Source of the DNA: an uncultured Clostridium sp.
GTDB taxonomy: Bacteria; Bacillota; Clostridia; Oscillospirales; Acutalibacteraceae
Assembly (NCBI GenBank): GCA_934717555.1
Contig: CAKUYY010000035.1
Coordinates: forward strand, 1-13,676
DNA: 13,676 nucleotides
Direction of reading: 5' to 3'
The notes beneath the pieces were generated by a model, which was given only the letters and a program-made list of their open reading frames with translations, made no database searches and was not told the origin of the DNA. The first letter of the stretch is position 1, and each line of letters begins with the position of its first letter. This document shows positions 6,988-13,222 of the stretch, piece by piece. The translations under genes were made by a program, and so were the position numbers.

Positions 6988-7016
6988 ATCATATCATAAA
7001 AAAACAAGGATGGAAA
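6988..7016 (-). promoter_or_regulatory. Candidate promoter of the GntR-type regulator gene
   Basis: On the minus strand TTTCCA (7016-7011, 4 of 6) is followed after 17 bases by TATGAT (6993-6988, 5 of 6). A second TATGAT overlaps just upstream at 6998-6993. The -10 lies inside an inverted repeat, TGATAT (6978-6983) and ATATCA (6991-6996), a possible autoregulatory site. Confidence 0.42.
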
Positions 7017-7041
7017 GACGATGGCAATATGGAGAAAAATA

Positions 7042-7071
7042 GGAATAAACAAGGGGAAAATACCCATACTA
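7042..7071 (+). promoter_or_regulatory. Candidate sigma-F/sigma-G (forespore) promoter of the 179-aa gene
   Basis: CATACTA at 7065-7071 is an exact match to the sigma-G -10 consensus CATWMTA. Seventeen bases upstream, GGAATA (7042-7047) matches the -35 consensus TGMATR at five of six positions. Transcription would start near 7078, about 25 bases before the ATG at 7103. Confidence 0.6.
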
Positions 7072-7102
7072 AAAAGACAAATCATGGAAAGCGGTGGGGT
7101 AG

Positions 7103-7642
7103 ATGACAACAGTAGTTTTGTGCGGAGAAAGGGAAGATACCGGTATCCGCAGAATATTGGTGCGTGTTCTCAGCCGGTATGGGGGGATACAGTGGTATGA
7201 CGGACATAGGATACAGGCGAGTAGACAAGAGCCAGAATTTTTTTTATACGAAACCCCACATATTCCAAAGGCCGAAGGGATAGAAGGCATTCTCATTTTT
7301 AAAAATTTATTTTATCTCCATGAAGGGGAAAAGGCTTCCAAGGGATTTCTTCCGGTTTTAGATTCGCGGAATTTGGCTGCCGCGGCGGCTTTACAGGGGA
7401 CACAGGCCATAGGAATTACCTGCGGGGCTTCTCCAAGGGATACTTTAAGTATGGCAAGCCTGCGCGATGACAGCGCTGTGGTCAGCCTGCAAAGAGAAAT
7501 AAAAGATTTAGAAGGAAAAACATGGGAACCCCATGATAGAACAATCCGTCTGGAAACGGGAGCGGAGATGTATCCTATTCTGGTATCCTGTGCTGTTCTT
7601 TTATTATCTGGGAAAGGGAATCAGGAAACATTTATCTTTTGA
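7103..7642 (+). CDS. Conserved-looking hypothetical protein, probably forespore-expressed
   Basis: I do not recognise a named family for this 179-aa protein. The N-terminus (MTTVVLCGE) looks like a first beta strand and residues 60-72 form a second hydrophobic strand. The best-preserved-looking part is 103-132, with ITCGASPRDTLSMASL and DDSAVVSLQREI. The C-terminus has a hydrophobic segment (YPILVSCAVLLLSG, 157-170) that is short for a membrane helix. There is no signal peptide, P-loop or cysteine pair. The central wording recalls short Mur-ligase-like hypothetical proteins of clostridia, but that is an impression from memory. The ATG at 7103 has only a weak GTGGGG site. Its sigma-G-type promoter and the following SASP gene suggest a forespore role. 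It is divergent from the GntR regulator. Confidence 0.72.
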   Translation: MTTVVLCGEREDTGIRRILVRVLSRYGGIQWYDGHRIQASRQEPEFFLYETPHIPKAEGIEGILIFKNLFYLHEGEKASKGFLPVLDSRNLAAAAALQGTQAIGITCGASPRDTLSMASLRDDSAVVSLQREIKDLEGKTWEPHDRTIRLETGAEMYPILVSCAVLLLSGKGNQETFIF

Positions 7643-7685
7643 TTAAGGTTTGAGGATTGTTTTAATTTTTCCCTTATAATTTAAC

Positions 7686-7715
7686 TGTATAAAAATTTCC
7701 GTGAATTGGATAAGA
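7686..7715 (+). promoter_or_regulatory. Tentative forespore promoter of the SASP gene
   Basis: TGTATA (7686-7691, 5 of 6 to TGMATR) and GATAAGA (7709-7715, 5 of 7 to CATWMTA) are 17 bases apart. A weaker alternative is TGAGGA (7651-7656) with TATAATT (7675-7681), 18 bases apart. SASP genes are normally sigma-G dependent, so a promoter is expected here, but neither match is strong. A small CTTGC/GCAAG hairpin (7767-7780) lies in the leader. Confidence 0.3.
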
Positions 7716-7819
7716 AAATACAAAAAATTTACAGTTATAAAAGCCAAAGGAAACACACACACTATACTTGCAAACGCAAGAAAAAGTTTGAAACAAAGAA
7801 ATTAAGGAGTGTATGTAAT

Positions 7820-8017
7820 ATGTCTAGATCTTCTAACAACCTGGTAGTTCCTGAGGCTCGTGAAGCTTTGAATAAATTCAAGATGGAAGCTGCTTCTGAA
7901 GTTGGCGTAAACCTGAAGCAGGGTTACAACGGTGATTTGACTTCTCGTGAAGCCGGTTCCGTAGGCGGCCAGATGGTTAAGAAAATGATCCAGAGCTACG
8001 AGAACAATTTGAAATAA
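7820..8017 (+). CDS. Alpha/beta-type small acid-soluble spore protein
   Basis: This 65-aa protein coats and protects spore DNA in the forespore and is degraded at germination by the GPR protease. I choose the ATG at 7820, which has AAGGAG (7804-7809) ten bases upstream and gives the typical SASP length; the open frame upstream has no ribosome site. Family marks are LVVPEAREALNKFKMEAASE (9-28) and the DNA-binding block LTSREAGSVGGQMVKKMIQS (40-59), close to the common LTSRENGSVGGEMVKKM. The GPR site region reads KMEAASEVGV, where the usual residue after the glutamate is Ile or Phe, not Ala. A transcription terminator follows closely, so the gene ends its own short unit. Confidence 0.94.
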   Translation: MSRSSNNLVVPEAREALNKFKMEAASEVGVNLKQGYNGDLTSREAGSVGGQMVKKMIQSYENNLK

Positions 8018-8040
8018 AAAATTATTGGAATAGATTTTGA

Positions 8041-8076
8041 AAAGGGTACTGTATCATTGGGTACAGTGCCCTTTTT
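8041..8076 (+). terminator. Rho-independent terminator of the SASP gene
   Basis: A 13-bp stem pairs 8041-8053 (AAAGGGTACTGTA) with 8062-8074, including one U-G pair, around an 8-base loop and running into a TTTTT tract (8072-8076). Confidence 0.85.
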
Positions 8077-8203
8077 CAGAATACATAAAAAATCAGTAAA
8101 ATTTTTGGAGTGACATAGTTATCTCTTGAGATTTTTCATGGATAGAAGATACCTTTAGAGAAATAGGTGATTGATCTTTGCTTTCTTTTTTGCTATTCTA
8201 ATT

Positions 8204-8236
8204 GAAAAAAAGGCGTTTCCCCGGAAGGAAACGCCT
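8204..8236 (-). terminator. Rho-independent terminator of the BofC-like gene
   Basis: A perfect 10-bp stem, AGGCGTTTCC (8211-8220) with GGAAACGCCT (8227-8236), has a 6-base loop. On the minus strand it is followed by seven T residues (8211-8205), so it serves the gene ending at 8263. The bases 8077-8203 hold no supportable gene; the only structure seen is a small ATCTC/GAGAT inverted repeat at 8121-8132. Confidence 0.85.
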
Positions 8237-8262
8237 GCTGAAATTCAGGTTTGGCGGTGTTG

Positions 8263-8616
8263 TCAACTGCTGTAGTCCTCCAGCAGGCGGTTTAATTCGT
8301 CCGTGCTGTTTACCTGGATACCTTGGGAAAGCTGTTCTTGATCCATTTTAGGAAGTGTATGAACATCTACATCCGTAATACGGAATGGATGGTCTACCCC
8401 GTCCATAAAAACAGCGATGTTGCCCTGATACTCTCTGATTGTATACCGTTCTTCTGTTTGGGATTGGACCGGAGCTGTAGAAGAGGATTCCGTTGGAAAG
8501 GTATCGGAAGAAACGACAGGGACGTTGTTTTGATTTTTCATAGTGGGCAATAAAATACTGATTGTGGCAAGGATCAGTACAACCGCGCAACAGGTTATGA
8601 TAATGGCTTTACGCAT
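8263..8616 (-). CDS. Membrane-anchored BofC C-terminal-domain-like protein
   Basis: This 117-aa protein has a short positive N-terminus (MRK), one membrane helix (about 4-25), a Ser/Thr/Pro-rich linker (about 35-53) and a small domain (58-117). That domain begins YTIREYQGNIAVF and ends with LPKMDQEQLSQGI and STDELNRLLEDYSS. The pattern LP...L..GI.V.S..EL..LL resembles the C-terminal domain of BofC, the forespore protein that restrains the SpoIVB signal for sigma-K activation in Bacillus. I choose the ATG at 8616, with GAGGTG nine bases upstream; an in-frame TTG at 8667 would add 17 residues ahead of the membrane helix. A sigma-G-type promoter upstream agrees with a forespore role. The full BofC N-terminal domain is absent, so the exact function is open. 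Confidence 0.68.
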   Translation of the reverse strand: MRKAIIITCCAVVLILATISILLPTMKNQNNVPVVSSDTFPTESSSTAPVQSQTEERYTIREYQGNIAVFMDGVDHPFRITDVDVHTLPKMDQEQLSQGIQVNSTDELNRLLEDYSS

Positions 8617-8636
8617 AGAATTCTTCACCTCGACCT

Positions 8637-8666
8637 TATTATTTGAGTGGGCTGTTAAATTATGCA
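8637..8666 (-). promoter_or_regulatory. Candidate sigma-G promoter of the BofC-like gene
   Basis: On the minus strand TGCATA (8666-8661) fits the sigma-G -35 consensus TGMATR exactly. After 17 bases AATAATA (8643-8637) matches six of seven positions of CATWMTA. The predicted start near 8630 falls at the edge of the GAGGTG ribosome site, so the leader would be very short (about 15 bases). Confidence 0.58.
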
Positions 8667-8755
8667 AATAAATCGGCGTCTTTTGGATAGCGTTTCCAAG
8701 ATTTCCGTTTTTTATAAGGGGAACCTGGGAAAACGTTTTATTTTTTCTACATTTA

Positions 8756-8764
8756 TGTTATACT
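8756..8764 (+). promoter_or_regulatory. Candidate extended -10 promoter of the penicillin-binding protein gene
   Basis: TGT followed by TATACT (8759-8764) forms an extended -10 element. The -35 position 17 bases upstream (TTTTAT, 8736-8741) matches only three of six, which extended -10 promoters tolerate. The AAGGAGG ribosome site follows at 8772-8778. Confidence 0.5.
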
Positions 8765-8788
8765 AGTCTATAAGGAGGCGAAACCTAC

Positions 8789-11161
8789 ATGAGGAAAACT
8801 GATATCAATCAGTATACGGGAAATCCAATGCCCAATGGACATTTGGAACATTCTGCCGGATCGGTTGCCTTGACAGCTACAAAACGGACGTTCACGGTGA
8901 TTGGAAAGGCAATTTTAACTGTATTGATGGTCATGCTGGTGACGGGAATCATCGTAGGAATTTCTATGATTTTTTACATCGCCAGTTTGTCGGGGGAATC
9001 CATCGACTACGATTTGAGGGCCGCCAAACTGAATCAAACCAGTTATATCTGGGTGATGGATGAAAACGGGGAGTTCCATGAGGACCAGGCTGTCCAGGCG
9101 GAAACCAAGAGTGAATGGGTAAACTTTGAAGAAATCCCGGAAGCCATGAAAGAGGCTATGATTGCCATTGAAGACCGCCGTTTTTATGAGCATCATGGAG
9201 TAGATTGGATCCGCACTGGAGGAGCTATCTTAAATCTGGTGGGGAACAAAAGCGGGAGTAACTTTGGTGGTTCTACTCTTACTCAGCAGCTGATTAAGAA
9301 CCTCACAGAGGAAGACGAGGTCAGTTTAACGAGAAAGCTTAAGGAAATTTTCCGGGCACTTAATTTTGAAAAACAATATTCCAAGGATGAAATACTGGAA
9401 ATGTATCTGAATGTCGTCAATTTTGGAAGCGGCTGTCTGGGAGTACAGGCGGCGGCTAACTTGTATTTCGATAAAGATATTCAAGATTGTTCCGTAGCCC
9501 AGTGCGCTGCGATTGCAGGTATTACACAGAACCCTTCGGCATATACGCCTTTGTTGCATCCCCAGGCGAACCGGGAGCGGCGGGAAGTAGTGCTGCAAGC
9601 CATGTTTGACCAGGGAAAATTGACCCAGGAAGAATTTGACCAAGCCATGGAGGAATCCGCCACGATGACGTTTGCGGAGCAGGATACTTCCAATATGGTA
9701 GACAATCAGGTAATCAACAACTGGTATTATGAGGCCATGCTGGAGGATGTGGCGGAAGACCTGGCAGGAAAACGTAACATCAGCGTGAAAGAAGCCAGCC
9801 GCCAGATCCGCACCCAGGGATTGAAGATTTACTGTGCGATGGACCCAAAAGCCCAGTCTATTGCGGAAAAAGTCATGACTGACGAATCCAATATGCCCAA
9901 AGATACCGATATCCAGTTTGGATATGTGATGGTAGGATACGATGGACGGGTTTTGGCTAGTGTAGGCCAGCGGGGGGAAAAAGAAGGAAACCTGTGGATG
10001 GACTATGCTACTGACGTTGACCGCCAGACGGGTTCTAGTATCAAGCCTATATCGGTATATGCGCCGGCCTTGGAATCGGGTACTATTCATTATTCCACAG
10101 TCCTTCCGGACGAACCCATTGTATGGGACGCGGATGGCGATGGACAGCTGGAAAATAACTGGCCGCCCAATGCGGACAAGCAATATCATGGGAATGTGAC
10201 GGCAGTGGAAGCGTTAAAACATTCTTACAACGCGGTGGCGGCGCAGATTTTGGTCAATCGCATCAATATGGATATCAGCATTGACTTCTTACAGAATAAG
10301 GTGGGGATCACCTCTCTGAATCGGGAGGAGGATATGCTTCCTTCCGCACTGGCCACCGGCGGTGGAAAAAACGGCGTGACAGTAAGGGAAATGACCGCAG
10401 CGTTCCAGATTTTTGGAAGCGGCGGCGTATATCGGGAGCCTTATACGTACTTCTATGTAAAGGACGATCAGGACAATATCATTTTGGACAATTCCGCTAC
10501 AGGCGGAATCCAGGCGATCAGTTCTGCCAACTCCACCATTATGCGGCAAATGCTGTTTACCGTTATTGAGCCGGGAGGTACAGGCCCCAGGGCGGCGATC
10601 AGCGGCACTAAGGTATTTGGTAAAACTGGTACCACCGATGATACGGACAGCTGGTTTATCGGAGGTACCCCCTATGCGGTGGCCGGTGTGTGGGAAGGAC
10701 ATCCCACCCCGGAGAAGATGACTTCTTCGGAAAGATCTTATAGCCTGACGATTTGGAAGCTCATTATGCAGGAATATATCCAAGGCCAGGAAAAGAAAGA
10801 TTATAACTTTGATTCCAATGTGATAACCAAGCAGTATTGTGCGGTGACCGGGAAATTGGCTGACTCAGAAAAGTGTACCGAGACATTGACCGGATATTAT
10901 ACTAGCGGGAATATGCCGGATACTTGTGATGGAGTACATGATCGGAACCCCTCTGACACTTCTTCTGTAGAACCTATGGAACCGGCAGAGTCTGCGGTTT
11001 CCTCAAAGCCGGAGAGTTCGTCCTCTGAATCATCCAATTTGGAATCAAGTTCCGAACCGGAATCTATACCAAGTTCAGATGGAAGTTCTGAAAATACTTC
11101 TTCTGATACAGGCAGTTCAGAACCAGAAGAACCGGAATCCCAACCGGAAAACGGGGAATAG
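8789..11161 (+). CDS. Class A penicillin-binding protein (bifunctional transglycosylase/transpeptidase, PBP1a type)
   Basis: The 790-aa protein polymerises lipid II into glycan strands and cross-links them at the outer face of the membrane. A cytoplasmic tail (1-35) is followed by one membrane helix (about 38-65). The GT51 domain shows AIEDRRFYEHHGVDW with catalytic Glu128, GGSTLTQQLIKN (160-171) and RKLKEIFRALNFEKQYSKDE (182-201). The transpeptidase domain shows the SxxK motif SSIK (Ser416, Lys419), SYN (479-481) and KTG (612-614), so all catalytic motifs are intact. A distal segment has Cys684, Cys696 and Cys713, and the last 70 residues are almost wholly Ser, Glu, Pro and Thr, a disordered tail common in clostridial PBPs. 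The ATG at 8789 follows AAGGAGG by ten bases. It is divergent from the BofC-like gene and ends at its own terminator. Confidence 0.95.
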   Translation: MRKTDINQYTGNPMPNGHLEHSAGSVALTATKRTFTVIGKAILTVLMVMLVTGIIVGISMIFYIASLSGESIDYDLRAAKLNQTSYIWVMDENGEFHEDQAVQAETKSEWVNFEEIPEAMKEAMIAIEDRRFYEHHGVDWIRTGGAILNLVGNKSGSNFGGSTLTQQLIKNLTEEDEVSLTRKLKEIFRALNFEKQYSKDEILEMYLNVVNFGSGCLGVQAAANLYFDKDIQDCSVAQCAAIAGITQNPSAYTPLLHPQANRERREVVLQAMFDQGKLTQEEFDQAMEESATMTFAEQDTSNMVDNQVINNWYYEAMLEDVAEDLAGKRNISVKEASRQIRTQGLKIYCAMDPKAQSIAEKVMTDESNMPKDTDIQFGYVMVGYDGRVLASVGQRGEKEGNLWMDYATDVDRQTGSSIKPISVYAPALESGTIHYSTVLPDEPIVWDADGDGQLENNWPPNADKQYHGNVTAVEALKHSYNAVAAQILVNRINMDISIDFLQNKVGITSLNREEDMLPSALATGGGKNGVTVREMTAAFQIFGSGGVYREPYTYFYVKDDQDNIILDNSATGGIQAISSANSTIMRQMLFTVIEPGGTGPRAAISGTKVFGKTGTTDDTDSWFIGGTPYAVAGVWEGHPTPEKMTSSERSYSLTIWKLIMQEYIQGQEKKDYNFDSNVITKQYCAVTGKLADSEKCTETLTGYYTSGNMPDTCDGVHDRNPSDTSSVEPMEPAESAVSSKPESSSSESSNLESSSEPESIPSSDGSSENTSSDTGSSEPEEPESQPENGE

Positions 11162-11200
11162 GGAGATAGTAGCTCTTTTTAGATAGAATTCAGTAATTCT

Positions 11201-11241
11201 AAAAACAGGGATGTCAATTTCATTTTGGCATCCCTGTTTTT
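11201..11241 (+). terminator. Rho-independent terminator of the PBP gene
   Basis: A stem pairs 11201-11217 with 11225-11241 (13 perfect bp starting AAAAACAGGGATG, extended to 17 with one U-G pair) around a 7-base loop, and the 3' arm ends in TTTTT. It lies 40 bases past the PBP stop. Flanking A and T runs could let it work on either strand. Confidence 0.87.
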
Positions 11242-11423
11242 ATAACATGTACATTTTTTTTGTTTTTTAATATGTTTTTTTATTCATAAAATCTTATATG
11301 CATAAAATAAAAAGTTTTTACCAGTATTAAAAAGGATAAAATGAAAACCAGAGCAATCAGGAGTAATCAAGAGATAAATTTAATAAACCATGATATATTA
11401 AGATATAAGAAAAAATATGGCGT
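11242..11423. other. AT-rich noncoding spacer before the pheB-hom-thrB operon
   Basis: This stretch is far richer in A and T than its surroundings, with long T runs at 11253-11278, and has no open frame with a ribosome site. I see no T-box, threonine or other leader-peptide attenuator. A small direct repeat (GCAATCA and GTAATCA, with AGGA between) lies near 11353-11370. Otherwise nothing is recognised here. Confidence 0.6.
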
Positions 11424-11452
11424 TTGATTGGGAAAAGAAAGAATGATAGACT
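11424..11452 (+). promoter_or_regulatory. Candidate vegetative promoter of pheB-hom-thrB
   Basis: TTGATT (11424-11429, 4 of 6) and TAGACT (11447-11452, 4 of 6) are spaced by exactly 17 bases. Transcription would start near 11459, about 35 bases before the TTG start of pheB. Confidence 0.4.
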
Positions 11453-11493
11453 GTATTCCGTAGTAAAACAGCAGTGTGCGGGAGGTGGACTGT

Positions 11494-11934
11494 TTGCGAG
11501 ATACCCGAATGTTGTTGGTGGATTCAAACGCGTTGCCCGATATTTTTCGGAAAGTAGTAGAGGCCAAACAATATCTGCTTTCCGGGGAGGCTTCCAATAC
11601 CTCGGATGCGGCCCGCAAGGCCGGTATTTCCCGCAGTGCGTTTTATAAATATAAGGACGCGGTTTATCCATATCAGGAGAAAAGCTCCAGCAAATTGATC
11701 ACAATTCATGCGGTATTGCATGATCGGCCGGGAGTATTGATGGCTCTGATCTCCGCTTTTTACGATGCGGGGGCCAATATTTTGACAGTCAATCAAAATA
11801 TCCCAGTACTGGGAGCGGCTCTGGTTTCTATTTCGGCCCGAATAGACGGGATGAAAATAACTATGGATCAGTTGCTTACGTCCTTACGAACGATAGAAGG
11901 AGTCCAACGAATCGAGAACATTACTGGAGAGTAA
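11494..11934 (+). CDS. pheB: ACT domain-containing protein PheB (UPF0735 family)
   Basis: I place the start at TTG 11494, six bases after the strong GGGAGGTG site (11480-11487), which gives 146 aa, the normal size for the family. A GTG at 11476 lies upstream of that site and cannot be its product. The N-terminus carries VDSNALPDIFRKVVEAKQYL, followed by a helix-turn-helix-like segment (TSDAARKAGISRSAFYKYKD, 36-55). The ACT domain spans 69-146, starting ITIHAVLHDRPGVL and including NILTVNQNIP. ACT domains bind amino acids. The family is named for pheB of Bacillus, which lies next to pheA, but its function is unsettled. Here it stands 22 bases before hom, so a regulatory role in threonine or methionine supply is a fair inference. 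Confidence 0.87.
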   Translation: MRDTRMLLVDSNALPDIFRKVVEAKQYLLSGEASNTSDAARKAGISRSAFYKYKDAVYPYQEKSSSKLITIHAVLHDRPGVLMALISAFYDAGANILTVNQNIPVLGAALVSISARIDGMKITMDQLLTSLRTIEGVQRIENITGE

Positions 11935-11956
11935 ATCAGGGAGAGGTGTATGAGCA

Positions 11957-13204
11957 ATGGTTAAAGTAGCGATTTTAGGGTATGGAGTGGTTGGTTCCGG
12001 TGTGGCGGAAGTTTTGTCAAATCACCTGGAAAGCATTGCAAAGCGCGCCAAAGAAGAGATCCGCATCAAATATATTTTGGATATTCGGGATTTTCCGGAT
12101 AGTCCTTTCGCTGACAGGTTTACGAAGTCGTTTGACCAGATTGTAAATGATCCGGAAGTACAGGTAGTAGCGGAAGTGATGGGCGGATTAAATCCCGCTT
12201 TTGATTATGTCAAACGTTGCCTGCTGGCCGGCAAGAGCGTGGTAACCTCTAATAAGGAGTTAGTCGCGGCCAAGGGTGCGGAACTGTTAAAAATCGCCCA
12301 GGAGAAGAATGTGAATTTCCTGTTTGAAGCCAGCGTGGGAGGAGGCATTCCGATCATCCGTCCCATCAGCCAGTGTCTGGCGGCTAATGATGTGATTGAA
12401 ATTGCCGGTATCCTCAACGGTACTACTAACTTTATCCTGACCAAAATGATCCGGGAGCAGATGAGTTTTGAGGACGCTCTGTCTTTGGCTCAGAAACTGG
12501 GATATGCGGAGCGCAATCCCGCTGCGGATATTGAGGGATATGACGCTTGCCGTAAAATCTGTATCCTGTCCTCTCTGGCGTATGGAAAACATGTATATCC
12601 GGAACAGGTACACACCGAGGGAATTACCAAAATTACCTTGCAGGATGTGGAGTACGCAGAATCTTGGGGCGGTGTGATCAAGCTGATCGGCCAAGTGAAA
12701 AAGTTAGACGATGGCCGGATCGACGTGGCGGTAGCTCCCATGTTTATTGAGGAGAACAGTCAGCTGGCCAATGTGGACGATGTATTTAATGGCATTCTGG
12801 TCCGTGGGGACGCCACAGGAGACGTGGTGTTCTATGGAAAAGGAGCGGGCAAACTGCCCACTGCCAGCGCGGTTGTAGCTGATATTATTGATTGCGTCAA
12901 GCACTTTAAGGCCCGAAAATACTTGTATTGGGAAGACGGCGCAGAACAGTATGTGTTGCCATATGAGGATAGCGTGATTTCTGTATACTTGAGAGGGCAT
13001 GCGCAGGATGCGGACGCCGCCGTGGAAAAGGCAGAAGAACTGTTTGGCAAGGTTCGCCGCTTGTACCGTGACGGTGCAGAGGAACAGGAATTCGCGTTTA
13101 TGGCAGTACAAGAAATGAAAATCCGGGATATCCAAGAAAAAGTAGAAATTCTGAAAAATTCCGGCGTGAGCGTGGATTCTTTGATTCGCGTAAGCGATTT
13201 ATAA
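11957..13204 (+). CDS. hom: Homoserine dehydrogenase
   Basis: The 415-aa enzyme reduces aspartate 4-semialdehyde to homoserine with NAD(P)H, the branch point to threonine and methionine. The Rossmann motif GYGVVGSG is at 8-15. The catalytic core shows VVTSNKELVAAKG (95-107), ASVGGGIPIIRPI (125-137), LNGTTNFIL (153-161) and the homoserine dehydrogenase signature around ADIEGYDACRKI (190-201) with Asp196 and Lys200. A C-terminal ACT domain (about 340-415) suggests feedback inhibition by threonine, as in Gram-positive Hom enzymes. It is monofunctional, with no aspartokinase fused. The ATG at 11957 has GAGAGG ten bases upstream. It ends with tandem TAA stops 18 bases before thrB. Confidence 0.96.
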   Translation: MVKVAILGYGVVGSGVAEVLSNHLESIAKRAKEEIRIKYILDIRDFPDSPFADRFTKSFDQIVNDPEVQVVAEVMGGLNPAFDYVKRCLLAGKSVVTSNKELVAAKGAELLKIAQEKNVNFLFEASVGGGIPIIRPISQCLAANDVIEIAGILNGTTNFILTKMIREQMSFEDALSLAQKLGYAERNPAADIEGYDACRKICILSSLAYGKHVYPEQVHTEGITKITLQDVEYAESWGGVIKLIGQVKKLDDGRIDVAVAPMFIEENSQLANVDDVFNGILVRGDATGDVVFYGKGAGKLPTASAVVADIIDCVKHFKARKYLYWEDGAEQYVLPYEDSVISVYLRGHAQDADAAVEKAEELFGKVRRLYRDGAEEQEFAFMAVQEMKIRDIQEKVEILKNSGVSVDSLIRVSDL

Positions 13205-13222
13205 TAAAGGAGTCCATTTTTC

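Noticed and set aside
7706..7819. An N-terminal extension of the SASP starting in-frame upstream of 7820.
   Set aside because: The extension is Lys/Tyr-rich and unlike any SASP, and no ribosome site precedes it. ATG 7820 has AAGGAG at the right spacing.
9326..10189. A 287-aa minus-strand frame inside the PBP gene.
   Set aside because: It lies wholly antisense to conserved transglycosylase and transpeptidase codons and has no recognisable protein features.
11253..11278. The T-rich stretch after the PBP terminator as an origin or insertion element end.
   Set aside because: There are no DnaA-box clusters, terminal inverted repeats or target duplications. It looks like ordinary AT-rich spacer.
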